NCBI RefSeq assembly: GCF_037478305.1
Contig: NZ_JBBGAZ010000001.1
Coordinates: 1 to 64,000 of the forward strand
Reading direction: 5' to 3'
Origin: Cognatishimia coralii
Lineage (GTDB): Bacteria > Pseudomonadota > Alphaproteobacteria > Rhodobacterales > Rhodobacteraceae
DNA length: 64,000 nucleotides
How positions within the stretch are numbered: position 1 is the first letter of the stretch; each line of letters opens with the position of its first letter. Under the pieces are notes generated by a model, which made no database searches, was not told where the DNA came from, and saw only the letters and a list, made by a program, of their open reading frames with translations. Below are positions 44,028-51,697 of this stretch, piece by piece. The translations under genes and the position numbers were made by a program.

Positions 44028-45029
44028 CTAAAGGTGCGCGTCGTACCAAGCGACCATCTCAGCTGGGTTCTTGCTGAAATAGCGATAGCCTTCGTAGCGC
44101 ACAGGGGTTCCTTCGATCCAAAGCAGTTTCTTGTCTGGGTTTGGCAACAAGTCGTGGATGCCCTGCGCGTCAGATGGTTTTGTGGTCATGTCGTCTTTGA
44201 CCTGAACAACCATAGTCGGCACTGTCACCTTGTCCGCACGTGCAATCGCGTTGGAATCTGTGTGACGGAAGCTGCAGTAATAGCTGTAGCGCTCGTTAAA
44301 CCGCTCAACCGCGTTCTCAACACCCTGATCAGACAACGCACGTTCGATGAAAGGTGCGGCAGACAAAGGCTGAAGCGCGATCATGCAAGAGATGTGCTCG
44401 AATTCCTCTGGGTGTTTTTCCATCGCAATGAAGGTGGAGTTGCAGCCCATGCACTGGCTGTGCAGCGCGACTTTGGCATTCGGGAAACGCTCTTTTGCAT
44501 AGCGCACAGAGCCGATCACGTCGCGCCATTCAATTGCGCCAACGCCGGTGATGTTGTCGGCACCAGCTGCGGAATGGCCGTGGCCGCGCAAATCATAGGC
44601 CAGAACGCTGTAGCCTGCGTCATGCAAAGCTTTATAGGCCTCGATAAAGTTGACTTCAAAACCGCCTTGGCCGGTCCATGGCTCCAGATGGCCGGGATAG
44701 CCATAGCGGTTCGCACCAATGAAATGGTTCACAATGATCAGCTTGTCGCCTTTGCCGGCAGGAATATACCAGCCGTCCAGCATCACGCCGTCCATGGCCG
44801 GGAAGAACACATCCTCATATGCCATGCCGAAATCAGACGGGCGGCGCAGAATTGGGGTGCGGAAAGAATAGCTCACGCCTTTGGCGATAGCGTCGATCAT
44901 TGCGTCTTCTTGTGCCGTGTCCATTTTAGGTCCTTTCACTGTGTCAGCCATCAGGCTGCGATAGGGCAACACACCTGCTACGACTGCAGCGGTGCTTGAT
45001 TGAAGAAAGTGTCGCCGGGTTTGGGTCAT
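44028..45029 (-). CDS. alpha/beta-hydrolase with cysteine at the nucleophile position, Tat-exported paralogue
   Basis: 333 residues, first gene of the hydrolase operon. Tat signal: TRRHFLQSSTAAVVAGVLPY. The core has AYDLRGHGHSAAG near 144-156 and the elbow ALHSQCMGCNS with Cys at 193. The region where the catalytic His is expected reads EGTPVRYEGYRYFSKN and has no His, as in the paralogue at 41997. A possible acid is in VQVKDDMTT. The pair thus places one such protein in the periplasm and one in the cytoplasm. It is divergent from the TetR gene through a region with two clear dyads. Confidence 0.75.
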   Translation of the reverse strand: MTQTRRHFLQSSTAAVVAGVLPYRSLMADTVKGPKMDTAQEDAMIDAIAKGVSYSFRTPILRRPSDFGMAYEDVFFPAMDGVMLDGWYIPAGKGDKLIIVNHFIGANRYGYPGHLEPWTGQGGFEVNFIEAYKALHDAGYSVLAYDLRGHGHSAAGADNITGVGAIEWRDVIGSVRYAKERFPNAKVALHSQCMGCNSTFIAMEKHPEEFEHISCMIALQPLSAAPFIERALSDQGVENAVERFNERYSYYCSFRHTDSNAIARADKVTVPTMVVQVKDDMTTKPSDAQGIHDLLPNPDKKLLWIEGTPVRYEGYRYFSKNPAEMVAWYDAHL

Positions 45030-45040
45030 ATCGTTAACTT

Positions 45041-45099
45041 TACAATTGGAGTAAACGTGTCCAATTGTATTTTACACTATTACCCCACTTGTCAAGTGG
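45041..45099. promoter_or_regulatory. two operator-like inverted repeats between the hydrolase operon and tetR
   Basis: TACAATTGGA-N9-TCCAATTGTA at 45041-45069 has perfect 10-bp arms. CCACTT-GTC-AAGTGG at 45085-45099 has perfect 6-bp arms, with partly symmetric TTACAC / GTGTGAA flanks. Both lie in the 94-bp gap between the divergent starts and are probably the binding sites of the TetR protein at 45124. Confidence 0.7.
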
Positions 45100-45123
45100 T
45101 AAAGTGTGAATTATTTTAGACCC

Positions 45124-45708
45124 ATGACAGTTTTACAGCCAGATACCCCGACCGAGACCGAAGCCAAGATCGTCGCCGCTGCGATCCAATGCTTTGTGCG
45201 TTACGGTGCCCGCAAGACGTCCATGGCGGATATCGCCTCGGCCGCCGGCGTGTCACGACAGACGCTTTACGATTCCTTTGATGGCAAGGATGGGCTCATC
45301 CGCGCCGCGATCCGCTTTGTGACGGATCAGAACTTGCAGAAAGTGCGCGAGGGCGTTGCAGGGCTAAGTGATTTCGCGGATCAACTGGATGTCTATTTCC
45401 AACACACCGTGATCGAAAGCTTTGAGCTGTTGCAAACCGCAGCAGACATGGAAGACCTCATGGCTGGCCATAACGCTGCTGGGAAAGAAGAAATTAAAGC
45501 GTCGCATCAACGTCATGAGGCTCTGATGACCGAGCTTTTGATACCCTATGCGGTACCGCTGAAATCGCATGGTTTGTCGCCAGAGGCCCAAGCACATTAT
45601 CTGATCGTTGTGATCATGAACCTGAAATACAGCGCTCAGACGCGGGCGGATCTGGATGGTCTCTTGGCAACGTTGAAAACCGGAACGCTTTCCGTGCTCA
45701 AAGGGTAG
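45124..45708 (+). CDS. TetR/AcrR-family repressor
   Basis: 194 residues from the ATG at 45124 (a GTG six codons upstream lies inside the operator-like region and is less likely). HTH: TSMADIASAAGVSRQTLYDSFDGKDGLI, about residues 30-57 of the protein. The C-terminal ligand domain is helical and not diagnostic. It probably represses the divergent hydrolase operon and itself, and is released by the compound the hydrolases act on or a relative. Convergent with the GntR gene, 6 bp apart. Confidence 0.85.
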   Translation: MTVLQPDTPTETEAKIVAAAIQCFVRYGARKTSMADIASAAGVSRQTLYDSFDGKDGLIRAAIRFVTDQNLQKVREGVAGLSDFADQLDVYFQHTVIESFELLQTAADMEDLMAGHNAAGKEEIKASHQRHEALMTELLIPYAVPLKSHGLSPEAQAHYLIVVIMNLKYSAQTRADLDGLLATLKTGTLSVLKG

Positions 45709-45714
45709 GGCGGT

Positions 45715-46449
45715 CTAAAGCTCTAACTCAAAATCGTCCTGATATTTCGCGCGCAGGAATTCAAAGAAGCGGTCGTGGAACAGAGCGGTGTGTTCATGCG
45801 CCAACCGGTCTGCATCTGCGACATCGCGCCGTTCTATTGCATCAATCATGGTGAAATGCTCGGGGCCCAGACTGCGCCCCTTTGCGCTGTCGCGGGTAAA
45901 TTCAAAGTGCATATGAAGGATTCTGCGCCCTTCATCCAACAGTCGTCCGTAGCCTGCGGTGAAATAGGGGTTCTTGCCCGCGCGCGCCACGGCCATATGG
46001 AAATCCTTATTGGTCGCGGACATCGCCAGATGGTCTTCTTCAAGGCAGGCCGCATCATAGGCGGCCGCGCGGGATTTCATCTCGAGGATGTCGTCCGCCG
46101 TGCGATGCTGGGCCGCGAGGCGGGTGGTCATGCGCTGCAACAGATCCAGCGCTTCGACATAACGCGGGAACTCCATCAGGTTGATAGGGGCAACAAGAGT
46201 GGTGCGATTGGACAGCATTTCGACCATGCCTTCAGCCGACAAACGCACCAGAGCCTCGCGAATTGGCGAGCGTGACATAGAGAATCGCTCGGCCAATGCA
46301 GCCTCGTCCAAAGGCTGTGCCGGGGCGAGTTTCAGTTCGAGGATCTCGCGTTTCAGCGTTTCATAGACAAAACGACCGCCACCACCTCGCGCTGGCTTGG
46401 TTGAAGGGGAGGATTTGCTATTTTTCGTTGCCCCAAGGTCAGTTGCCAT
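45715..46449 (-). CDS. GntR-family regulator with FCD domain, divergent from the aap operon
   Basis: 244 residues from the ATG at 46449, which has AGAGGG upstream; the open frame extends 11 codons further. The wHTH covers about 25-90 (RFVYETLKREILELKLAPAQPLDEAALAERF, then SRSPIREALVRLSAEGMVE). The FCD domain has metal-binding His/Asp candidates in NKDFHMAVARA and HEHTALFHDRF-like segments. FCD proteins bind organic acids or amino acids and usually repress. Four GTCGAC hexamers lie between this gene and the importer operon. Confidence 0.87.
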   Translation of the reverse strand: MATDLGATKNSKSSPSTKPARGGGGRFVYETLKREILELKLAPAQPLDEAALAERFSMSRSPIREALVRLSAEGMVEMLSNRTTLVAPINLMEFPRYVEALDLLQRMTTRLAAQHRTADDILEMKSRAAAYDAACLEEDHLAMSATNKDFHMAVARAGKNPYFTAGYGRLLDEGRRILHMHFEFTRDSAKGRSLGPEHFTMIDAIERRDVADADRLAHEHTALFHDRFFEFLRAKYQDDFELEL

Positions 46450-46539
46450 GACGCCCTCTGATGAATTTTTGAACATGTGCATCCTGAATCTACAGAATTT
46501 TCCTGCAATCCAGAGCGCCTAATTGAAATATATTGACGA

Positions 46540-46594
46540 GTCGACGAACTGTCGACTATTTTCCCAGCATCATTCACGTCGACACTTTGTCGAC
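46540..46594. promoter_or_regulatory. four GTCGAC boxes (two GTCGAC-N5-GTCGAC pairs), probable GntR operators
   Basis: GTCGAC starts at 46540, 46551, 46578 and 46589: two identical pairs with 11-bp periodicity, the pairs 38 bp apart (start to start). The last copy extends to the 12-bp palindrome TTTGTCGACAAA (46586-46597), which resembles FadR/FCD-type GntR sites. The block lies 40-95 bp upstream of the aapJ-like start. Confidence 0.75.
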
Positions 46595-46633
46595 AAATGA
46601 TCCCGACATTCGGGTCAACAGAGGAGAACACCT

Positions 46634-47650
46634 ATGAAACTTAAAATGCTTGGCCTTGCCGCTGCTGGCCTTCTGGCTGCAGGCGCTGCTGCAGCTGATA
46701 GCCGTCTGGACGCGGCTCTGGACCGTGGCAAGCTGCTTTGCTCTGGCCACAACGGCTCTTTCCTTGGCTTCGCGGAAGTCGACGACAAGGGCAACTGGAA
46801 GGGTATGGACATCGACCTGTGTAAAGGTCTGGCCGCATCCCTGTTCGGCAAGTCCGAAGGCAACCTGGAAATCGTTCCTATTTCCTGGGCGCAACGTTGG
46901 CCTGCGCTGCAGTCCGGCGACATCGATGTGGTTATCAAACTGTCCGGCTGGACCCAGTCCCGCGACACCGAGCTGAACCTCGCATACTCTCTGCCTTACT
47001 TCGTTGGCGCATTCCACGTGATGGCGCACGCTGAACTGGGCGCAGAATCTGTGGCAGATCTGGACGGCGGTTCCATCTGCGTATCCGCAGGTACCTCCAC
47101 CGAGCGCGTTCTGGCGTCCTACCTTGAAAACAACAACATCGACGCAGAAGTCGTTGTTTTCGAAAAAGGCGACGAAGTTAAGACCGCCTATTTCAACCAG
47201 CGTTGCGACGGACTGATCCTGTTCGCTCCGCCACTGGCCGCAACCCGCGCAACCTCTGACAACCCAGAAGCACACGTTATCCTCCCTGACGTGCTGGGTC
47301 TGGAGCCAGAAGCGATCATCGTCCCTGAAAATGATCCAAAATGGCTCGACGTTCAGAACTGGATGCTCTCCTCCCTGTGGTTTGCTGAAATCAACGGCAT
47401 CACCCAAGCGAACGTTGACGAGATCCGCGCAAACCCTGGTTCCGCGCAAATCGGCAAATTCCTGGGCGTAACTCCAGGCTATGGCGAGCGTCTGGGTCTG
47501 TCTGATGACTGGGCTTACAACCTCATCAAAGAAGTCGGCAACTATGGCGAAATCTTTGAGCGCAACATCGCGACACCATACGCGCTTCCACGCGGTATGA
47601 ACGAGCTCTACACAAACGGCGGTGTTTTCTATCCGCTGACTGTGGACTAA
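46634..47650 (+). CDS. aapJ: general amino-acid ABC transporter substrate-binding protein (AapJ-like)
   Basis: 338 residues, SBP_bac_3 family, with signal peptide MKLKMLGLAAAGLLAAGAAA. LDRGKLLCSGHNGSFLGFAEVD, GMDIDLCKGLAASLFG and the ligand motif (Arg in RWPALQSGDIDVVIKLSGWT-like region) fit AapJ/BztA proteins. Usual AapJ has RDTE in TQSRDTELNL, present here. It captures L-amino acids in the periplasm. GAGGAGA precedes the ATG. High-expression codon bias. A strong hairpin separates it from the permease genes. Confidence 0.9.
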   Translation: MKLKMLGLAAAGLLAAGAAAADSRLDAALDRGKLLCSGHNGSFLGFAEVDDKGNWKGMDIDLCKGLAASLFGKSEGNLEIVPISWAQRWPALQSGDIDVVIKLSGWTQSRDTELNLAYSLPYFVGAFHVMAHAELGAESVADLDGGSICVSAGTSTERVLASYLENNNIDAEVVVFEKGDEVKTAYFNQRCDGLILFAPPLAATRATSDNPEAHVILPDVLGLEPEAIIVPENDPKWLDVQNWMLSSLWFAEINGITQANVDEIRANPGSAQIGKFLGVTPGYGERLGLSDDWAYNLIKEVGNYGEIFERNIATPYALPRGMNELYTNGGVFYPLTVD

Positions 47651-47660
47651 GTTGCTCCCT

Positions 47661-47690
47661 GCTCTGGGGCCAGACTATCGGCCCCGGAGC
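47661..47690 (+). terminator. intercistronic hairpin between aapJ and aapQ
   Basis: GCTCTGGGGCC pairs with GGCCCCGGAGC (11 bp, one G-U) around an 8-nt loop. The downstream sequence CCCCTTTGAG has no long T-run, so it is more an mRNA stabiliser or weak attenuator. Confidence 0.75.
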
Positions 47691-47737
47691 CCCTTTGAGT
47701 TCCAAATAAATGAACGTTCTGGCTTTAGGAGATGCGG

Positions 47738-48907
47738 ATGCTATCGCTTCTCAGAAATAAAACTGTCCGTGACAATGCCATGCAGATTGGCTTCGTCGGT
47801 GGTCTGGTCTTGTTGATCTTGATCTTTATCATCACCGCGCGCACCAATCTTGAAGCACAGGGCATGACGTCGGGCTTCGGCTTCCTCAATCGCGCCACGG
47901 GCTGGGGCGTTAACTTTTCCCTGATCGAGTTCACCACGTCGGACACCTATTTCAAGGTGATCTGGGTCGGGATCCTGAACTCTATGTTCCTAGGGGCGAT
48001 CGCGCTGACCATTGCGACTTTCCTTGGCACTTTGGTCGGCATCATGCGGGTGTCGGGCAATAAAATGGCCGAGCTGATCGGCACGACATTCGTTGAGATT
48101 TTTCGCAACCTGCCGCTGCTTCTGCAGCTGTTCTTTTGGTATTCGCTGCTGACCAGTCTGCCAAAACCAAAGCAGGGCATTTCTATCTTTGACGTGGCCT
48201 TCATTAGTGGCCGTGGGTTTTATCTTCCGGGGCTGAACGTCTCGGGTGGGTATGTGTTTGTTGTGTTCCTGATCCTTGTCGCGACCATCTCCCTGGCACT
48301 CTGGATTCGGCTGGCGAAACGCTTCAAGCGCATACCCGAGGTTCGCAAGACCATGATCACACGGATGTTGTGGCTGGGCTTTGTGGTGCTGACTGTTGTG
48401 ATCTTCTGGCTCGGCCGGATCCCTGACACGCCGCTTCTTAATATCCCGTATCTCAAGGGTCTGAACTTCCGCGATGGCATCCGTGTCTCACCCGAGTTGC
48501 TGGCCTGTATCATCGCAATCTCCCTATACGGTGCCGCCTATATCGGTGAGATCGTGCGCGCAGGTTTCAATTCTGTCTCTAAAGGGCAGGGCGAGGCCGG
48601 TCACGCGCTGGGTCTGAGCCCCTGGCAGAACTTCAGCCGGATCAAACTGCCTCTGGCGATCCGGGCGGTGATGCCGACGCTGATCAACCAATATGTCTGG
48701 CTGTTTAAAGCCACCACCATTGGTATCGCGATTGGCTTCGTTGACTTCTTCATGGTGATCTCTACCTCGATCAACCAATCCGGTCAGACACTCGAACTGA
48801 TCGCGATCCTGATGGGGGGCTTCCTGATCATCAACTACTCCATGGCCTGGGTTCTGAACCGCGTGAACGACGCGATCAAACTCAAAGGCAATCAGTTGCG
48901 GACCTAA
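47738..48907 (+). CDS. aapQ: amino-acid ABC transporter permease (AapQ-like)
   Basis: 389 residues with about eight membrane helices. HisM-family motif region GAAYIGEIVRAGFNSVSKGQGEAGHALGLSPWQNF spans the EAA loop near residue 270-305. The N-terminal half carries the large insert typical of AapQ/BztB (IEFTTSDTYFKVIWVGILNS, then the membrane hairpins with VRKTMITRMLWLGFV-like text). An ATG two codons upstream overlaps the AGGAG site, so I use 47738. It forms the heterodimeric channel with AapM. Confidence 0.9.
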   Translation: MLSLLRNKTVRDNAMQIGFVGGLVLLILIFIITARTNLEAQGMTSGFGFLNRATGWGVNFSLIEFTTSDTYFKVIWVGILNSMFLGAIALTIATFLGTLVGIMRVSGNKMAELIGTTFVEIFRNLPLLLQLFFWYSLLTSLPKPKQGISIFDVAFISGRGFYLPGLNVSGGYVFVVFLILVATISLALWIRLAKRFKRIPEVRKTMITRMLWLGFVVLTVVIFWLGRIPDTPLLNIPYLKGLNFRDGIRVSPELLACIIAISLYGAAYIGEIVRAGFNSVSKGQGEAGHALGLSPWQNFSRIKLPLAIRAVMPTLINQYVWLFKATTIGIAIGFVDFFMVISTSINQSGQTLELIAILMGGFLIINYSMAWVLNRVNDAIKLKGNQLRT

Positions 48908-48911
48908 GATC

Positions 48912-49982
48912 ATGGCAAAGACTTATGTAGAACCAACCCTGATCGACCGCATTCGCGCCGATTACTTCTCGTCCCGCATGGACACGGCGATGACCACCGT
49001 CTTTGGCGCGCTGGCTCTGTGGGTGATCTATAACCTCGTCAGCTGGGGTATCGTGAACGCTGTGTGGTCCGCGGAAAACCGTGACCTCTGTGCCCATGGC
49101 TCTGGCGGAGCCTGCTGGGGCGTGATCGACAGCCGTTGGCGTCTGATCCTCTTTGGCCTTTACCCATACGAGGAACAATGGCGATCGGCACTGGCCTGTC
49201 TGGCGATTGTTCTGGTGGGCGGCCTGTCCTGCGTGCCGTATTTCTGGAACGCTAAACGGATCACCGCACTTTGGCTGACAGGTTTCGTAACCTTCTATGT
49301 TCTGATGCGTGGCGGCTATTTCGGCCTGACACCTGTCTTTGAACAGAACTGGGGCGGGCTGTCGCTGACGATCTTTATCTTTGCGGCAACGTCCTTGCTG
49401 GGCATGCCCCTGGCGATCATCTTCGCGCTCTTGCGTCGCTCTGAACTGCCGGTGATCGCCAAAACCATGGGCATCATCATCGACACCATCCGCTCGCTGC
49501 CATTGTTGTCGATCATGTTCACCTTTGCGATTGTCTTGCCTTTCGTGCTGCCCGACTGGCTGACTGGCGACAAGCTCTACCGCGTCATCGTTGGCTATGC
49601 GCTCTTCTTTGCCTGCTATCAGGCCGAGATCATCCGAGGTGGCATGCAAGCGCTGCCGGCTGGTCAGGAAGAGGCCGCCAAGGCGCTCGGCATGGGATAC
49701 TGGCACCGCATCGGCTATATCGTGCTGCCACAGGCCTTCCGCAACGCGCTGCCGCCAACCATCAACCAGTTCGTGATCACCTTTAAGGAAACATCCCTTG
49801 TGGCGATCATCGGCTTCTTTGAAGTGGTCAAATCGGGCGATGCAGCCTTTGGCAACGCAGAATGGAATTTCGCCCATGTCGAAGTCTATAGCTTCGTCGC
49901 CCTGATCTATTTCGTCTTTGTTTTCGCGCTGTCCCGCTATGGCGCTTATCTCGAGCGGCGCTTGGCCGTGGCTGAACGCTAG
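48912..49982 (+). CDS. aapM: amino-acid ABC transporter permease (AapM-like)
   Basis: 356 residues, HisM family. A periplasmic loop of about 45 residues with Cys-rich text (NRDLCAHGSGGACWGVID) follows the first helix, as in AapM/BztC. The EAA loop is QALPAGQEEAAKALGMGYWHR near 255. Starts 4 nt after aapQ and is followed 12 nt later by aapP, so this is one operon. Somewhat shorter than typical AapM, without visible damage. Confidence 0.9.
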   Translation: MAKTYVEPTLIDRIRADYFSSRMDTAMTTVFGALALWVIYNLVSWGIVNAVWSAENRDLCAHGSGGACWGVIDSRWRLILFGLYPYEEQWRSALACLAIVLVGGLSCVPYFWNAKRITALWLTGFVTFYVLMRGGYFGLTPVFEQNWGGLSLTIFIFAATSLLGMPLAIIFALLRRSELPVIAKTMGIIIDTIRSLPLLSIMFTFAIVLPFVLPDWLTGDKLYRVIVGYALFFACYQAEIIRGGMQALPAGQEEAAKALGMGYWHRIGYIVLPQAFRNALPPTINQFVITFKETSLVAIIGFFEVVKSGDAAFGNAEWNFAHVEVYSFVALIYFVFVFALSRYGAYLERRLAVAER

Positions 49983-49994
49983 GAGGTTACCCTA

Positions 49995-50738
49995 ATGTCT
50001 ACTCAAACCGCCGTCCAAATCTCTGATATGGACAAATACTACGGCAGCTTCCACGCGCTGAAGAACATCAACCTCGAGATCAAAAAGGGTGAGAAAATCG
50101 TGGTCTGCGGCCCATCTGGGTCCGGTAAATCCACCCTGATCCGTTGCCTGAACAAGCTCGAAGACTACCACGGTGGTTCGATCAATGTTCTGGGCACAGA
50201 ACTGGATGATAACCTCGACAATATCGACGAGATTCGCCGCGAAACGGGCATGGTGTTTCAGCACTTTAACCTCTTTCCGCATATGACGATCCTGGAAAAC
50301 TGCACCCTCGCGCCGATGCTCGTGCGCAAGCAGTCTCAGGCCGAGGCGGAAAAGATCGCGATGGAGTATCTGACCAAGGTCAAGATCCCAGAGCAGGCCG
50401 ACAAATACCCAGGCCAACTTTCCGGCGGTCAGCAGCAACGTGTGGCCATTGCCCGCGCGCTTTGCATGAAGCCCGAGATCATGCTCTTTGACGAGCCGAC
50501 CTCTGCTCTGGACCCCGAGATGATCTCTGAGGTGCTGGACACAATGGTCGAGCTTGCCAAAGAGGGTATGACCATGATCTGTGTCACCCATGAGATGGGC
50601 TTTGCCCGTCAGGTTGCAGATCGTGTGGTCTTTATGGCCGACGGTGAAATCGTTGAAGAGGCCGACCCACAAACTTTCTTTGATGCGCCCAAGCAAGAGC
50701 GCACAAAAACCTTCCTGAGCCAAATTCTAGGACACTAA
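49995..50738 (+). CDS. aapP: amino-acid ABC transporter ATP-binding protein (AapP-like)
   Basis: 247 residues. Walker A GPSGSGKSTLIRCLN near 36, Q-loop GMVFQHFNLFPHMTILEN, signature LSGGQQQRVAIARAL and Walker B IMLFDEPTSALDPEM. The protein belongs to the polar amino-acid group (GlnQ/HisP). AGGAGGT lies 8-9 nt before the ATG. It energises the AapQM channel. Confidence 0.94.
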   Translation: MSTQTAVQISDMDKYYGSFHALKNINLEIKKGEKIVVCGPSGSGKSTLIRCLNKLEDYHGGSINVLGTELDDNLDNIDEIRRETGMVFQHFNLFPHMTILENCTLAPMLVRKQSQAEAEKIAMEYLTKVKIPEQADKYPGQLSGGQQQRVAIARALCMKPEIMLFDEPTSALDPEMISEVLDTMVELAKEGMTMICVTHEMGFARQVADRVVFMADGEIVEEADPQTFFDAPKQERTKTFLSQILGH

Positions 50739-50743
50739 GAACA

Positions 50744-51697
50744 ATGAACGCAGAAGCTGTACACAGCCACTCAACCCACGACGCCCAAGCTGATGATCGC
50801 AACGAGAACATCAAGATCTGGGTGAACGGAGAGCTCGTCCATAAGGATGAGGCCAAAGTGTCGGTCTATGACTCTGGTTTCATGCTGGGCGACGGCATGT
50901 GGGAAGGCATGCGTCTTTATGACGGTGAGTGGGCCTTCTTTGACGAACATATGGACCGCCTGTTTAACTCGCTGAAATCCGTCTCTATTGATCTGGATAT
51001 GGGCCCACAGGACATCCACAACCTGCTGAACGAAACCGCGGCCGCCAATGGTATGACTGACAACGCCCATGTGCGTTTGATGATCACCCGGGGCCGCAAA
51101 GCAAAGCCGTTCCAGCACCCGGGTCTGTCCCGTTTTGGTCCAACCGTTGTAGCGATCATCGAGCATTCCAAACCGGCCGAAAGCCTGATGGGGCAGGGCA
51201 TCCGTCTAGCAACTGTGCCGCAGGTGCGCGGTTTGCCGATGTCTCAGGACGCAAAATACAACAGCCACTCTAAGCTGAACTGCATCATCGCCTGCCTTCA
51301 GGCAGAACAGGCCGGCGCTGATGAGGCGCTGATGCTGGATCCCAATGGCTTTGTGAACACCACGAATGCGTGTAACTTCTTCATCGTGCGTCGTGGCGAG
51401 GTTTGGACCTCGACTGGTGACTACTGCATGAACGGCGTGACCCGTCAGAAGGTCATCGACCTCTGCCGCGCGAACGACATTCCTGTGAAAGAGAAAAACT
51501 ATTCCCTTTACGAGGCTTACGGCGCGGACGAGGCATTCCTGACCGGCACATTCGGGGCACAAACCCCGGTTGCTGAGATTGACGGCAAACGTATCGGAAC
51601 CCATGATGGCGCGGGACCAATGACCCTGAAACTGCGCGCGCTGTATAAAGAGCTCGTCGCGCAGGATGTGGCGAAACAAAAGGCAGCGCGTGCATGA
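50744..51697 (+). CDS. class IV (branched-chain / D-amino acid type) aminotransferase
   Basis: 317 residues, fold-type IV PLP enzyme. Visible blocks: VNGELVHKDEAKVSVYDSGFMLGDGMWEGMRLYDG near the N-terminus (in the first 55 residues), MITRGRKAKPF, SHSKLNCIIACLQAEQAGADEALMLD (with the PLP Lys in HSKLN) and GFVNTTNACNFFIV. It moves an amino group between an amino acid and a 2-oxo acid. It is 5 bp from aapP and overlaps proC by 4 nt, so it acts on imported or derived amino acids. BCAT, D-alanine aminotransferase or ADC lyase cannot be told apart by eye; BCAT-like or D-amino-acid activity is favoured. Confidence 0.82.
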   Translation: MNAEAVHSHSTHDAQADDRNENIKIWVNGELVHKDEAKVSVYDSGFMLGDGMWEGMRLYDGEWAFFDEHMDRLFNSLKSVSIDLDMGPQDIHNLLNETAAANGMTDNAHVRLMITRGRKAKPFQHPGLSRFGPTVVAIIEHSKPAESLMGQGIRLATVPQVRGLPMSQDAKYNSHSKLNCIIACLQAEQAGADEALMLDPNGFVNTTNACNFFIVRRGEVWTSTGDYCMNGVTRQKVIDLCRANDIPVKEKNYSLYEAYGADEAFLTGTFGAQTPVAEIDGKRIGTHDGAGPMTLKLRALYKELVAQDVAKQKAARA

